DNA of 64,000 nt from positions 1 through 64,000 of the forward strand of contig NZ_NKHF01000060.1 of assembly GCF_002744175.1 (NCBI RefSeq). The letters run 5' to 3'. How positions within the stretch are numbered: position 1 is the first letter of the stretch; each line of letters opens with the position of its first letter. This DNA comes from Pseudoalteromonas piscicida (GTDB lineage Bacteria > Pseudomonadota > Gammaproteobacteria > Enterobacterales > Alteromonadaceae). A program made the translations under genes and the position numbers. This document shows positions 55,854 through 64,000 of this stretch, piece by piece. The notes beneath the pieces are model-generated. The model searched no databases. It was not told the DNA's origin and was given only the letters and a program-made list of their open reading frames with translations.

Positions 55854-57842
55854 TCAAGCAATCTCCTTTAGAAAATATGACGGGGCCTCGTTGGGCGCAA
55901 GTAAAAAGCACTGCTTTTTAGCACGGGTTAAGGCAACATAAAAAAGCCTTCGCTCTTCAGCGTCTGCAAAGCCACCTTGTTGCGGCAATAAAGCATCAAC
56001 AAGCTCAGGGGTTTTCATTTGCGACGGAAAAGTTCGCTGGTCAAGGCCAAAGATAATGGTGAAATCAGCTTCTGTTCCCTTAGCACCATGGAAAGTATTG
56101 AGAGTCATCATCAGTTGCGGGTAAAGCTGCCGCCACTCAGCTACTTTCGCTCTATCAGGCAAGGCTTTGTGACTTCTTGCAAGCAATGCAACCGACGCTT
56201 TCCTTTCGCTACGCTGCTCAATAAGGTTCAATAATTGCTGGGCTTCTGATAATTCATCGCTCGTTGGTACTTTGACGATCCCTTGTCCCGCAACCCCCGC
56301 CACATGTGATTGAATGTGTTTGGTGATTTGTTCGGGGTTGCGGCAAATAAATTCGCTTGCAGTATCTAATATCGTTTGTGGATAACGGAATGTTTTGTCC
56401 AAATAGGTTGTCGTTGACTGACCAAAGTACTTAGTAAACTCAGTGGTCAGGCGAATATCACCTCCACTAAATCGGTAGATAGCTTGCCAGTCATCTCCTA
56501 CTGCAAATAGTTGGCTTGTGGGTTTACTCTTTAGTAATGCTTGCACTAACTTGGCCCTAACCCGAGAAATATCTTGAAACTCATCCACTAAAATATAGCG
56601 CCAAGGTGAACTAAATTGACCACACTCTACGTAGTAAATCGCCCGCTCCAACATGTCATCAAAATCTACGCTAGCCTCATTTGCTAAATACAATTGATAT
56701 TCTGCAAGCACAGGTAACACCACACTCATTTGAGTACTAAACTGCAGAGTTAGCTGCTCAGATCTACCCAAAATTTGCGCATGTTTCATTAATGGCAAAA
56801 CTTGTGACAACAGCTCAACTGCCTGCGCTTCTTGTTGTAAGTGGTTCACCTGCAAGAACTGCTGAAAATCTCGTTGAAAGTAATGCTCTTGCTTAAGCGT
56901 GTGGATGGTGTCAGTAATAAACTGTTTAAACTGCTTTTTATCCGTTGCCAAGCTAGAAATCGCCGGCCTTGTTCCCGTTGCTTGTTCTATAATCTGCATC
57001 CCTAGCGAATGGAAAGTTGAACAATTTAAGGTGGTGGAAACCTGATGGCAGCGCTGGCGCATTTCCTCCGCCGCATCGTTACCGTATGCGAGCAATAGCA
57101 CTTCCTCTGCACTTGCCAGTTTTCGATGTAGCAAGTAACCGACCTTGGCTTTTATCACGCTGGTTTTTCCGGTCCCCGCTGCCGCTAGCAACAGCTGTCT
57201 ATCGTCTTGGATAATACAGGCCTTTCTTTGCGCAGGCGTCAATGGGTTCGATTCAACTTTGTCGAAGTAAGCGGCATCTTTTGTTAGATAGTGCGCGACA
57301 AACGCAGCTTGAAATTCAGCGATATCCTTCTCGCCCCACAGCGCAATCTCACGCACAGTAGCAAGCTTTCCTTTTAGTTGGACAGGCACCACATCTTGTG
57401 CAACATGTTGCCAACCATACCATAACGCCTGACTCGCTGACTGAACGAGACGCTGATTACTTTGACTCAGATACCTGTGTTTGAGTAGCTGTTCTATCTT
57501 ATTGGCTTTACTGTGTAATTGCTTAGCGTGATGTAACACCCAAAGTTTTTGCAAACGCTTTCCCACCGCCTCCGCGCCTTTATGCTTTATTGCTAAAACA
57601 GCTGTGTTGGACTCGGTTTTTATCCGTAAACTTTGATACAGCCAGTGCTTCTTAAGTGTTGGTGGCTCGCGCATTTCAGCAAATGAAATAAAGGTTTCAC
57701 TTGAATGATGACGCAGATACAGGCCCTCTTTGGAGCAGTTGACACCACGAACTCGGTGGAATAAGCGACTAAAGATATGTAATGCTATCAATTGGTAGAT
57801 CAGATTAATAAATTCCCTTGCGATCATGCTATCACGAAACAC
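55854..57842 (-). CDS. helD: UvrD/REP-family DNA helicase, helicase IV (HelD)-like
   Basis: A 662-residue superfamily 1 helicase. An N-terminal HelD-specific region (about 1-200) precedes NPLTPAQRKACI. Walker A appears as AAAGTGKTS, the Walker B motif is VDEFQDIS, and motif III is AVGDDWQAIYRFSGG. The last motifs are NTFHGAKGTEADFTII and ERRLFYVALTRAKKQ. Order and spacing parallel E. coli HelD (684 residues), a 3'-5' DNA helicase in recombination repair. The start is GTG 57842; ATG 57827 is an alternative. Strand and neighbours suggest a single-gene unit. Confidence 0.88.
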   Translation of the reverse strand: MFRDSMIAREFINLIYQLIALHIFSRLFHRVRGVNCSKEGLYLRHHSSETFISFAEMREPPTLKKHWLYQSLRIKTESNTAVLAIKHKGAEAVGKRLQKLWVLHHAKQLHSKANKIEQLLKHRYLSQSNQRLVQSASQALWYGWQHVAQDVVPVQLKGKLATVREIALWGEKDIAEFQAAFVAHYLTKDAAYFDKVESNPLTPAQRKACIIQDDRQLLLAAAGTGKTSVIKAKVGYLLHRKLASAEEVLLLAYGNDAAEEMRQRCHQVSTTLNCSTFHSLGMQIIEQATGTRPAISSLATDKKQFKQFITDTIHTLKQEHYFQRDFQQFLQVNHLQQEAQAVELLSQVLPLMKHAQILGRSEQLTLQFSTQMSVVLPVLAEYQLYLANEASVDFDDMLERAIYYVECGQFSSPWRYILVDEFQDISRVRAKLVQALLKSKPTSQLFAVGDDWQAIYRFSGGDIRLTTEFTKYFGQSTTTYLDKTFRYPQTILDTASEFICRNPEQITKHIQSHVAGVAGQGIVKVPTSDELSEAQQLLNLIEQRSERKASVALLARSHKALPDRAKVAEWRQLYPQLMMTLNTFHGAKGTEADFTIIFGLDQRTFPSQMKTPELVDALLPQQGGFADAEERRLFYVALTRAKKQCFLLAPNEAPSYFLKEIA

Positions 57843-58019
57843 AAAAGCCCACTTAGTGAATTTTCAGTATTGAAAGTTATTTCTATTAGTTTCAATTAGC
57901 TAGGCACACCTTTGTCATCTTAAATCACAACTTTGTCACCTAATTTCTCGCCTTTATCACTTCTTCTTTGAATGACTCAAGCATCATCTTGTTATCTTTT
58001 CGTAACGGAAAAAACAACA

Positions 58020-60206
58020 ATGAGAAATGCACTGAGCACAACCTCTTGCCTATTTACCTTTAGTCTAATGTCATGTTTAGTTTCTTTTGAAACACAAGCA
58101 AACTGGCAACAATTCACCCAGGCAGAAACCGAAATACCAAAAATTGATACCACTCCTACCATTGACGGTAAACTGTCGGAGCGAGAATGGGAAAATGCCA
58201 AGCTGATTAGAGATTTTGCGGTATTTAGACCCAATGTTGGTGATAAACCCGACCATCATATTGAGGCCTATGTCAGTTATGATAGTGACTATTTTTATGT
58301 AGCCGCCAAAATCTACCAACCAGAGCATGCGTTGACAGACCGAGTCCTTACCCAAGGTGAATTTATGTGGAATGAAGACTACTTTGGCTTAGTGTTGGAC
58401 ACCAATTTCGATAGATCAGATGCTTACTTATTTCACGTGACTCCCTCTGGCGTAAAAGAAGACGGTTTGGTCGATGGCACCACTTATATTGCACAGTGGA
58501 AAACCCTGTGGCATGCCAAAACGTCGATTGATGTAGACAGCTGGTCAGTGGAAATAGCAATACCGATGCAATCTATCTCATTTGAACAAAATGCCGAGCA
58601 TTGGGGATTGCAATTAAGACACAGAGTGGCCAGTCCAAACACCCAAATATATTGGAACATCAATAACCCCAGTAATTATGCCTGGCACACAAATCAACTC
58701 GCGCCAATCAAGGGTCCTAAAGGATTAGCACAAGGCTTGGGTTTAGAAGTTAAGCCCAGCTTAGCGCTTAAAAATACCAGTGGAGAAAGTAAGCTTACAC
58801 CAGCTGTCGATCTGCTTTACAAAGTTACCCCCAACCTTTCAGCCATGCTGACTGTCAATACTGATTTTTCAGGCACAGAAGTCGATGAAGTGCCATTGAA
58901 CACCACTCGATATAGCCAGTACTTCACTGAAAAGCGCGATTTTTTCTTACAAGACAGTCAAATTTTTCGCTTTGGCGGTATGGATGATAACTACGCCAAT
59001 GGCATGCCCTTCTACTCAAGGCGAATAGGACAAGGTCGTCGCTCTGGCTTGCTAGACATTAACTGGGGGACCAAACTAACCGGGCAAATCGGCGATACGC
59101 GACTGGGGATCTTAAGCGTAAATCAAGAGCTGGACGGCAGTCTATCTGAAGATACCCAATTAAGTGTGGCCAGAGTCATTCAACAAGTGGCTGATAAACA
59201 TCAAGTAGGCGCTATCATAACTACAGGCAGTCCTGACGGGCAAGATGAAAACACATTATTAGGAGCAGACTACCGCTTCCAGGGCAATATACTCGACCAA
59301 TACCCGATGGTTACACATGCGTATTATCAAGAAGCTGAGTCTGTGCCACCGAAAGAAACAACTAATGAAGATAACAAATCTTATGGGGTCTCTGTGAGGT
59401 TGCCCAACGATACGTTTTATCTTCGTAGTCGTTATCAATATATAGGCAAAGATTTTAGCCCCGCTTTGGGCTTTGTAAATAGAAAGGATCTTCAGTATTA
59501 CGAAGCAGTAAGCCACTACAGAGTGAGACCGCAATCAGGCTGGTTAAGCGATCAAATTAATTATTATCAAGCCACTGGGTTTTATTACTTATGGGAGGAT
59601 ACTCAGGGAAACCGTGAGGGACAAAGTGTATTTATTCGACCACTACAAATCGATTTTAAAAGTGATGACTTTTTCTTCGTTAGCCATAATCGCTACCAAA
59701 GGATCTTAACAAAGCCATTTAGCTTTACCGATAAACTTATTTTTACTCCAGGGGAATACAACTATACCCAAAATGAGCTTTATATCAGCAGTGCTAATAG
59801 CAGGCCCGTCTATGCAATCACTCGATTCTCTAAGGGTGAGTTTTACGACGCAGACCTTGAACGCGTGAGTGTAGATATAAACTATCGCCCAAACCGACAC
59901 TTATTTTTAAACTTAAGTCGCAACATGTATTACTATGAAAGAGACGGAATAAACGACCAGCTATTCAACACTCAACTAAAAATCAATGTTGCATTCAATA
60001 CGGAATGGTCTTGGAACACCCTATTGCAACACAACAACCAAACCAACAACTTTTCACTCTTTAGTCGTGTGCGCTATGAGCCATCTCCAAATGAAATCTA
60101 CATTGCCAGTATCAATCGAGGTTATGATATTGAAGCTGGTTGGCATCAGCGCGTGGAAACTACAGATGAAACAGCAATTAAGCTGGCCTACACTTATCGC
60201 TGGTGA
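58020..60206 (+). CDS. DUF5916/CBM9-like domain outer-membrane protein
   Basis: A 728-residue precursor from ATG 58020, which follows GGAAAA and opens a signal peptide (FTFSLMSCLVSFETQA). The longer ORF from 57972 adds 16 non-signal residues. The CBM9-like beta-sandwich occupies about 35-215 (TPTIDGKLSEREWENAKLI), and the DUF5916 region follows with TVNTDFSGTEVDEVPLN and YFTEKRDFFLQDS. Alternating aromatic strands continue to the terminal TYRW, as in an outer-membrane barrel. It is a paralogue of the protein at 5389-7683. The convergent CadC-like gene may regulate it. Confidence 0.8.
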   Translation: MRNALSTTSCLFTFSLMSCLVSFETQANWQQFTQAETEIPKIDTTPTIDGKLSEREWENAKLIRDFAVFRPNVGDKPDHHIEAYVSYDSDYFYVAAKIYQPEHALTDRVLTQGEFMWNEDYFGLVLDTNFDRSDAYLFHVTPSGVKEDGLVDGTTYIAQWKTLWHAKTSIDVDSWSVEIAIPMQSISFEQNAEHWGLQLRHRVASPNTQIYWNINNPSNYAWHTNQLAPIKGPKGLAQGLGLEVKPSLALKNTSGESKLTPAVDLLYKVTPNLSAMLTVNTDFSGTEVDEVPLNTTRYSQYFTEKRDFFLQDSQIFRFGGMDDNYANGMPFYSRRIGQGRRSGLLDINWGTKLTGQIGDTRLGILSVNQELDGSLSEDTQLSVARVIQQVADKHQVGAIITTGSPDGQDENTLLGADYRFQGNILDQYPMVTHAYYQEAESVPPKETTNEDNKSYGVSVRLPNDTFYLRSRYQYIGKDFSPALGFVNRKDLQYYEAVSHYRVRPQSGWLSDQINYYQATGFYYLWEDTQGNREGQSVFIRPLQIDFKSDDFFFVSHNRYQRILTKPFSFTDKLIFTPGEYNYTQNELYISSANSRPVYAITRFSKGEFYDADLERVSVDINYRPNRHLFLNLSRNMYYYERDGINDQLFNTQLKINVAFNTEWSWNTLLQHNNQTNNFSLFSRVRYEPSPNEIYIASINRGYDIEAGWHQRVETTDETAIKLAYTYRW

Positions 60207-60230
60207 TCAGCTGTCATTTTATCAAATCTG

Positions 60231-60365
60231 AACTCGGGATAAGAAGTGAGTTAGTCAACTAAAATACCTAGACTAAAAAGCGTAATATTACTTCTTAATA
60301 CAAGGTAAGCTTAGCGCTGTAGTCAGGGATAACAGCTGCTATAGAACCAGTTGTTATCCCGAGTT
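60231..60365. repeat. Inverted-repeat element (family G) between convergent genes
   Basis: Perfect 12-bp inverted ends, AACTCGGGATAA (60231-60242) and TTATCCCGAGTT (60354-60365), enclose 111 bp. An inner stem, GGGATAACAGCTG (60326-60338) with CAGTTGTTATCCC (60348-60360), shares the right end. The left end also matches 36211-36225. It may double as a transcription stop for both flanking genes, although no T run is present. Confidence 0.65.
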
Positions 60366-60372
60366 GGGTTAT

Positions 60373-62418
60373 CTACTGTGCTCGAGTGGTATATAAATCA
60401 CTACTAAACGCTCGAGTACTCGCATAGATTATTTGCCCCTCTTTAACGTCAAAGCCGTAATAACCATCAAAACGCTTTTGACTCAGCAATTGTAATGACT
60501 CGTCGTTAATCTTATAAGTAGTTAAACTCGCTTCTTTGTCGTTGGCAGCATACAGTACACCATGCTCGATAACACCTTGATGAAAATGTGTTACCTCCCC
60601 AAGTCGCGTCCCATTTTGCATCTGCCCGTTTAATACATCCGCCAACGCAAAACGATAAAGCTCGTTGTGTTGATTGTATGCGTACACAAACTCTCTATCT
60701 CCTTTGTCAACCATCAGCTTTACCCAAGGCGCTGATAACTCAGCAACTAGCTGTAGCTGACGATTGTAAATCCTCACATGACGAGATTTGCTTTGTTTCA
60801 CTGTCACAGCAAATAAAGTGGAGTTTATCCATGACTGAGCAAAGCCATAGCCATCTAAATAAGTTTGCTCAGTGACCTTTCTTTCTTCGCTATCAACCAA
60901 CCATAGCTGGTGATTATCATGATTTAATAACATCAGTTTATCATCAGGAGAAACCGACATTCCTCGTAATACTGTATGCTCGGCCAACGGGATAACCGGT
61001 GTGGCTCGTTGTTGTGGCGCTTGAAAATAAATCGCATTATCACCGGCTCGATTAGAGGTGAAATAAATACCCGATTGCTTGTTAGCAAAGGCTGGCAGCC
61101 TTTCGTTACCGTTACTGTTATCTAGCTCAAAACCGGCAAGCTGCCAATTTAAATCGATATTCTTATCATAAGTAGAATACACATAATCCTTTTTATTGGG
61201 ATGACGTGCTAACTCACAACAAATTCTATCACTTAAACTTGCCAGCGTACGTTCAACACCTGATTGCAAGTCCACCAGCTGAAGTTGAGTGGGTTTTGAA
61301 GCAGAAACCATAATAATTTCTCCCTCCTTTTGACCCCATATACCAAACTCAATTTGTTGTTGCACGTCAGTCATTACCGAGAGGGCTTGAGTAGAGGTAT
61401 CAAACGTAAACAACTGGCTTACACCTTGACTATTGTGCGCAATCAACAGCAGCTCATTTGAATTGGCCTTGAGATCTAATGACACAAACTGCCAGTCTTC
61501 AGATAAAGTCACTTTGACAGGCTCAAGCCCCGTGGCAAAGTCAACTTTATACAGGGTGTTTTTATGTTCATGTCGCCTTGGGTGTCCTAGTAACCAGATT
61601 ACATCTTGCTGCGTATCATAGGTTAGCTGATGAGAAACCAGCTCATCACAGCCAAGTTGCTGTGCCTGTCCCGCTTGCAGAGTATGAGTGCCTTCATTAA
61701 ATGGTACTTTAAACCAACCACATTGTTCCTCAAGGTAACCGCTAAAAATAAGATGGTTAGACGTTTGGGCTATCAAAGATTCAATATAATACTCGCCACT
61801 GGATATCTCTTTACCAACGTCATCATCATTGTTACTCAGGTGCTTAACCCAAAGCGCATTTCCCTTGCCTCGGGTATCATTAATAAAACTAACCGTCTCT
61901 CCATCTGGAGCCACAACCAGACTTCGCTTAGCACCTAAGACACGGGTTAATACATTATTTTCGCTATAATTTAATTCATCAGCTACGTTACTGCTTAGCA
62001 TCACAAGCGCAACAACAAGTAAACCCGCCAATACGCCAATCAGCCCCTTAACGGCATAGCTTGGAGTATTTGTGTCTTCAGAGGCGAGGTTAGGATTAGT
62101 ATCACTACAGACCGTGGCTTCAGCGATAAAGCGGTAGCCCTGTTTTGGCACGGTTTGAATATATTGAGGGAACTTAGGGTCGTCATTGAGTGTTTTACGT
62201 AAATTGGCAACGAGCTTATTAATCGCATTATCAGTCACAATCACGCCTTGCCAGATCACCTCTTGTAATTCATCGCGCGTGATAATGCGATTGGGGTTGT
62301 CTAGGAGAAAAAGCAACAATGTCACCGTTCTTGGATCTAGTGCTATCACCTGATCATGAGAGGTTAATTCATATGATTCAGTATTAAACTGAAACTCGCC
62401 AAATTGAATTCGCTCCAA
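60373..62418 (-). CDS. CadC-like winged-helix regulator with C-terminal beta-propeller
   Basis: A 681-residue one-component membrane regulator. Residues about 1-100 form an OmpR-type winged helix (FGEFQFNTESYELTSHDQVIAL, DPRTVTLLLFLLDNPNRIITR, AINKLVANLRKTLNDDP). One membrane span follows near 130-150 (LIGVLAGLLVVALVMLSS). The periplasmic C-terminus contains repeated beta strands of a TolB/WD40-like propeller (LWVKHLSNNDDD, IYFTSNRAGDNAIYF, KLMLLNHDNHQLWLV). I place the start at TTG 62418 with GGAG ten bases upstream. The ORF to 62463 adds AT-rich non-family residues. The signal is unknown. It converges on the DUF5916 gene. Confidence 0.75.
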   Translation of the reverse strand: MERIQFGEFQFNTESYELTSHDQVIALDPRTVTLLLFLLDNPNRIITRDELQEVIWQGVIVTDNAINKLVANLRKTLNDDPKFPQYIQTVPKQGYRFIAEATVCSDTNPNLASEDTNTPSYAVKGLIGVLAGLLVVALVMLSSNVADELNYSENNVLTRVLGAKRSLVVAPDGETVSFINDTRGKGNALWVKHLSNNDDDVGKEISSGEYYIESLIAQTSNHLIFSGYLEEQCGWFKVPFNEGTHTLQAGQAQQLGCDELVSHQLTYDTQQDVIWLLGHPRRHEHKNTLYKVDFATGLEPVKVTLSEDWQFVSLDLKANSNELLLIAHNSQGVSQLFTFDTSTQALSVMTDVQQQIEFGIWGQKEGEIIMVSASKPTQLQLVDLQSGVERTLASLSDRICCELARHPNKKDYVYSTYDKNIDLNWQLAGFELDNSNGNERLPAFANKQSGIYFTSNRAGDNAIYFQAPQQRATPVIPLAEHTVLRGMSVSPDDKLMLLNHDNHQLWLVDSEERKVTEQTYLDGYGFAQSWINSTLFAVTVKQSKSRHVRIYNRQLQLVAELSAPWVKLMVDKGDREFVYAYNQHNELYRFALADVLNGQMQNGTRLGEVTHFHQGVIEHGVLYAANDKEASLTTYKINDESLQLLSQKRFDGYYGFDVKEGQIIYASTRAFSSDLYTTRAQ

Positions 62419-62767
62419 ACTACATCTACTCCATGTAAGATTTATCGTTATTATTATTACCAACAGAAATTATAAGTTGGTTTGGCATCAAACAATTGAA
62501 AGTTACTTGTATTGTTAATACATTTTGTACAACTTAGTTTATACCAATTGGGTTAAGTAAACGAGCTATTTTGAAGCATGAGAATAGCGATACAGATAGG
62601 AAAAAATATTGCTATTAGGTTGTTCTAAATGACAAATTTATGAAGGTGCTTTATTCAATAGCGCACCTGTTAAGTTGGTGACAAAGTTACGTCAAAACAG
62701 AACCTGAAGAAGGCAGGCCATAACAGAGGCCCACACGCTAAGCACAGTGATCCTTTTATGATTACTC
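62419..62767. other. Intergenic region with a diverged family R copy
   Basis: About 350 bp. From 62541 to roughly 62670 the sequence begins ATACCAATT and contains GTTAAGTAAACGAGCTATTT and AGGTTGTTCTAAATGACAAA, which recall the left end and middle of the family R element. A stem GGTGCTTTA/TAGCGCACC follows at 62645-62667. The first 120 bp should hold the promoter of the CadC-like gene. Confidence 0.5.
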
Positions 62768-63229
62768 TCAGGCAGCAGTTACCGTTGTAAGCTTGCTTTT
62801 AGCCACTGAGGTTGCTTTACCAACCAGCACGAGTACCACCGCACCGATAATCACGGGGGTAAATAAAAAGCCCCACCCTTCTAGAGCCAGCATAATTAGT
62901 ATTGGATTTGCGCCAGCCGGCGGGTGAGTGGTTTTTGTTATTAACATGCTAAATACCCCCAACCCCGTTGCAAGTGCTAACGTTAATTCGTTCACACCAA
63001 TATATTGTGCAAAAATAATCCCAATGGTCGCGGTAAGAATATGTCCAAAGATGACGTTTTTAGGCTGCGCAAGTGGGCTTTCGGGCACGCCAAATACCAG
63101 CACTGCGGTTGCGCCTAAAGGAGCCATTAAAAAAATATGCTCAGCATTTATCGATTGGCTAAATGCCAATATTGCAATAGCGATAAACGCGCCCGTTCCT
63201 GCAATCAACGCAAGTTGTAACTCTCTCAT
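62768..63229 (-). CDS. HPP-family integral membrane protein
   Basis: A 153-residue protein with four hydrophobic segments. It contains the HPP signature (KTTHPPAGANPILIMLA), EHIFLMAPLGATAVLVFGVPESPLAQP and the C-terminal FTPVIIGAVVLVLVG. HPP proteins are membrane proteins of uncertain transport function; nitrite has been proposed for a plant homologue. It is divergent from a TetR regulator with a double palindrome between them, so its expression is probably repressed by that regulator. Confidence 0.88.
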   Translation of the reverse strand: MRELQLALIAGTGAFIAIAILAFSQSINAEHIFLMAPLGATAVLVFGVPESPLAQPKNVIFGHILTATIGIIFAQYIGVNELTLALATGLGVFSMLITKTTHPPAGANPILIMLALEGWGFLFTPVIIGAVVLVLVGKATSVAKSKLTTVTAA

Positions 63230-63253
63230 TTCGTTCTTTCCCTTTCAAAAGAA

Positions 63254-63299
63254 GTAGACCGATTTGTCTACCAAGTAAATAGTAGACAAATCGGTCTAC
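63254..63299. promoter_or_regulatory. Double palindromic operator (TetR type)
   Basis: The 18-bp arms GTAGACCGATTTGTCTAC (63254-63271) and GTAGACAAATCGGTCTAC (63282-63299) are perfect inverted repeats 10 bp apart. Each arm is itself partly symmetric (GTAGAC...GTCTAC). It lies 25 bp from the HPP start and 39 bp from the TetR start, as expected for an autoregulated TetR pair. Confidence 0.85.
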
Positions 63300-63337
63300 C
63301 TCTGTCAACCTATGATCATGGTAATAATGGTGGCTAA

Positions 63338-63877
63338 ATGATGAATAAAAAAAGACAACAACTAATCGATTGTGCAATGGGCCTGTTCTATCAACATGGC
63401 GTTCATGCCATTGGCATTAACGAAGTATTAAAATCATCTGGCATAGCTAAAAAGACTCTGTATAACCATTTTGAGAGTAAAGAAGCGCTAGTGCTTGCAA
63501 CACTTGAAGCACGGCATCACCAATTTATGTCTTGGTTATCTCATTGCCTTGCAAATACCCAGACGATTGAAATGCTCGAAAAGCAGTTGTTCTCAGCGCT
63601 AGATCAGTGGATTAATAATAAAGTGGAGGTGCTAGGCGATTTCCGAGGGTGTTACTTTATCAACACAGCGGCGGAGTTTGGTGAGCTCACCAACCCAATA
63701 AATCAGCTATGCCAACAGCACAAGCTTGCGGTAAAAGCGTTACTTAAACATTCGCTCAACGGCGCTGATGATGCCGCTGTCGAGCGCCTGTTTCTATTGA
63801 GCGAAGGGATTATTTCAACGGCCTATACCTGTCACGATGCTGACGTAGCCAAGCGGGCAGTAGAATTCACGAGATAA
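63338..63877 (+). CDS. TetR/AcrR-family transcriptional regulator
   Basis: A 179-residue regulator. The N-terminal helix-turn-helix spans residues 6-52 (RQQLIDCAMGLFYQHGVHAIGINEVLKSSGIAKKTLYNHFESKEALV), the canonical TetR pattern. The helical ligand domain follows, with FRGCYFINTAAEFGE, a motif seen in the group of TetR repressors near nitroreductase or efflux genes. It probably binds the double palindrome upstream and represses itself and the HPP gene. The inducer is unknown. Confidence 0.9.
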   Translation: MMNKKRQQLIDCAMGLFYQHGVHAIGINEVLKSSGIAKKTLYNHFESKEALVLATLEARHHQFMSWLSHCLANTQTIEMLEKQLFSALDQWINNKVEVLGDFRGCYFINTAAEFGELTNPINQLCQQHKLAVKALLKHSLNGADDAAVERLFLLSEGIISTAYTCHDADVAKRAVEFTR

Positions 63878-63909
63878 GCAGCGCACTATTTGAAGGTTTC
63901 ACTTTATGC

Positions 63910-64000
63910 TTATTGCTCCGGTTTATCGCCTGATTTGGGGGCTTTTTTACGTTGTTCTTGTTTGGCTTTCGCGACATTTTTAAAAACAGGTGGTGGAATA
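63910..64000 (-). CDS. 3' end of an unidentified gene (partial)
   Basis: Reading on the minus strand from the window edge gives 29 in-frame residues (IPPPVFKNVAKAKQEQRKKA, then PKSGDKPEQ) and a stop at 63910-63912. The lysine-rich, proline-ended tail suggests a basic, disordered C-terminus. It cannot be identified from this fragment. It converges on the TetR gene. Confidence 0.5.
   Translation of the reverse strand, partial: IPPPVFKNVAKAKQEQRKKAPKSGDKPEQ

Overview
The window looks like a chromosomal segment of a marine gammaproteobacterium of the order Alteromonadales, most likely Pseudoalteromonas. This is inferred from protein resemblance, moderate AT-richness, and gene neighbourhoods such as uvrY-uvrC-pgsA-tRNA-Gly-tRNA-Cys and perM/bepA/arsC/wrbA. 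No phage, plasmid backbone, transposase or CRISPR array was seen. Most genes are housekeeping. The accessory signal lies in a carbohydrate/TonB/halogenase locus, in dispersed palindromic repeats and in a few unusual single genes.

Layout. 1-5.2 kb: tRNA-Cys and tRNA-Gly, pgsA, uvrC, uvrY and an SLC1-type symporter, all on the minus strand. 5.4-12.6 kb: a DUF5916/CBM9-like outer-membrane protein, cysK, a periplasmic solute-binding protein, divergent queE and queC (deazaguanine synthesis), and cysB. 12.9-18.1 kb: a membrane-anchored coiled-coil protein, a frameshifted NCS2 purine permease, a Sel1 protein, an SOS-type sulA with a LexA box, ychJ, and two tandem tRNA-Tyr genes. 18.2-28.3 kb: a MerR regulator, a YgjP-like metalloprotease, a pentapeptide-repeat K+ channel, an HD hydrolase, rlmI, a receiver plus PilZ pair, hrpA and a CBS protein. 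28.3-42.3 kb: isoaspartyl peptidase; SapC, DUF6445, tryptophan-halogenase-like and TonB receptor genes; then pgl, zwf, pgi and a LacI-type regulator. 42.3-49.6 kb: perM with a TusA-like gene, a hypothetical gene with bepA, arsC-wrbA-DUF2069, an ankyrin membrane protein, a DUF2897 protein and a lipoprotein. 49.9-64 kb: a secreted EEP nuclease/phosphatase, a hybrid histidine kinase, a RimK-like ligase, glutamate dehydrogenase, a HelD-like helicase, a second DUF5916 protein facing a CadC-like regulator, an HPP membrane protein divergent from a TetR regulator, and the tail of one more gene.

How the parts connect. The 14-bp palindrome TGACAACGCTGTCA occurs in two places upstream of the TonB receptor gene and once between pgi and the divergent LacI-type gene. 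This suggests one sugar-responsive regulon joining outer-membrane uptake, and possibly the halogenase/SapC/DUF6445 set, to glucose-6-phosphate metabolism (zwf, pgl, pgi). Two small regulatory circuits can be read directly: LexA on sulA, and TetR on the HPP gene through a double palindrome. At least two families of non-coding inverted-repeat elements are scattered through intergenic spaces.

Limits. All assignments come from reading the sequence and remembered family features. No database search or folding was run. Start codons were changed from the longest ORF where a ribosome-binding site or family comparison supported it, and this is stated in each entry.
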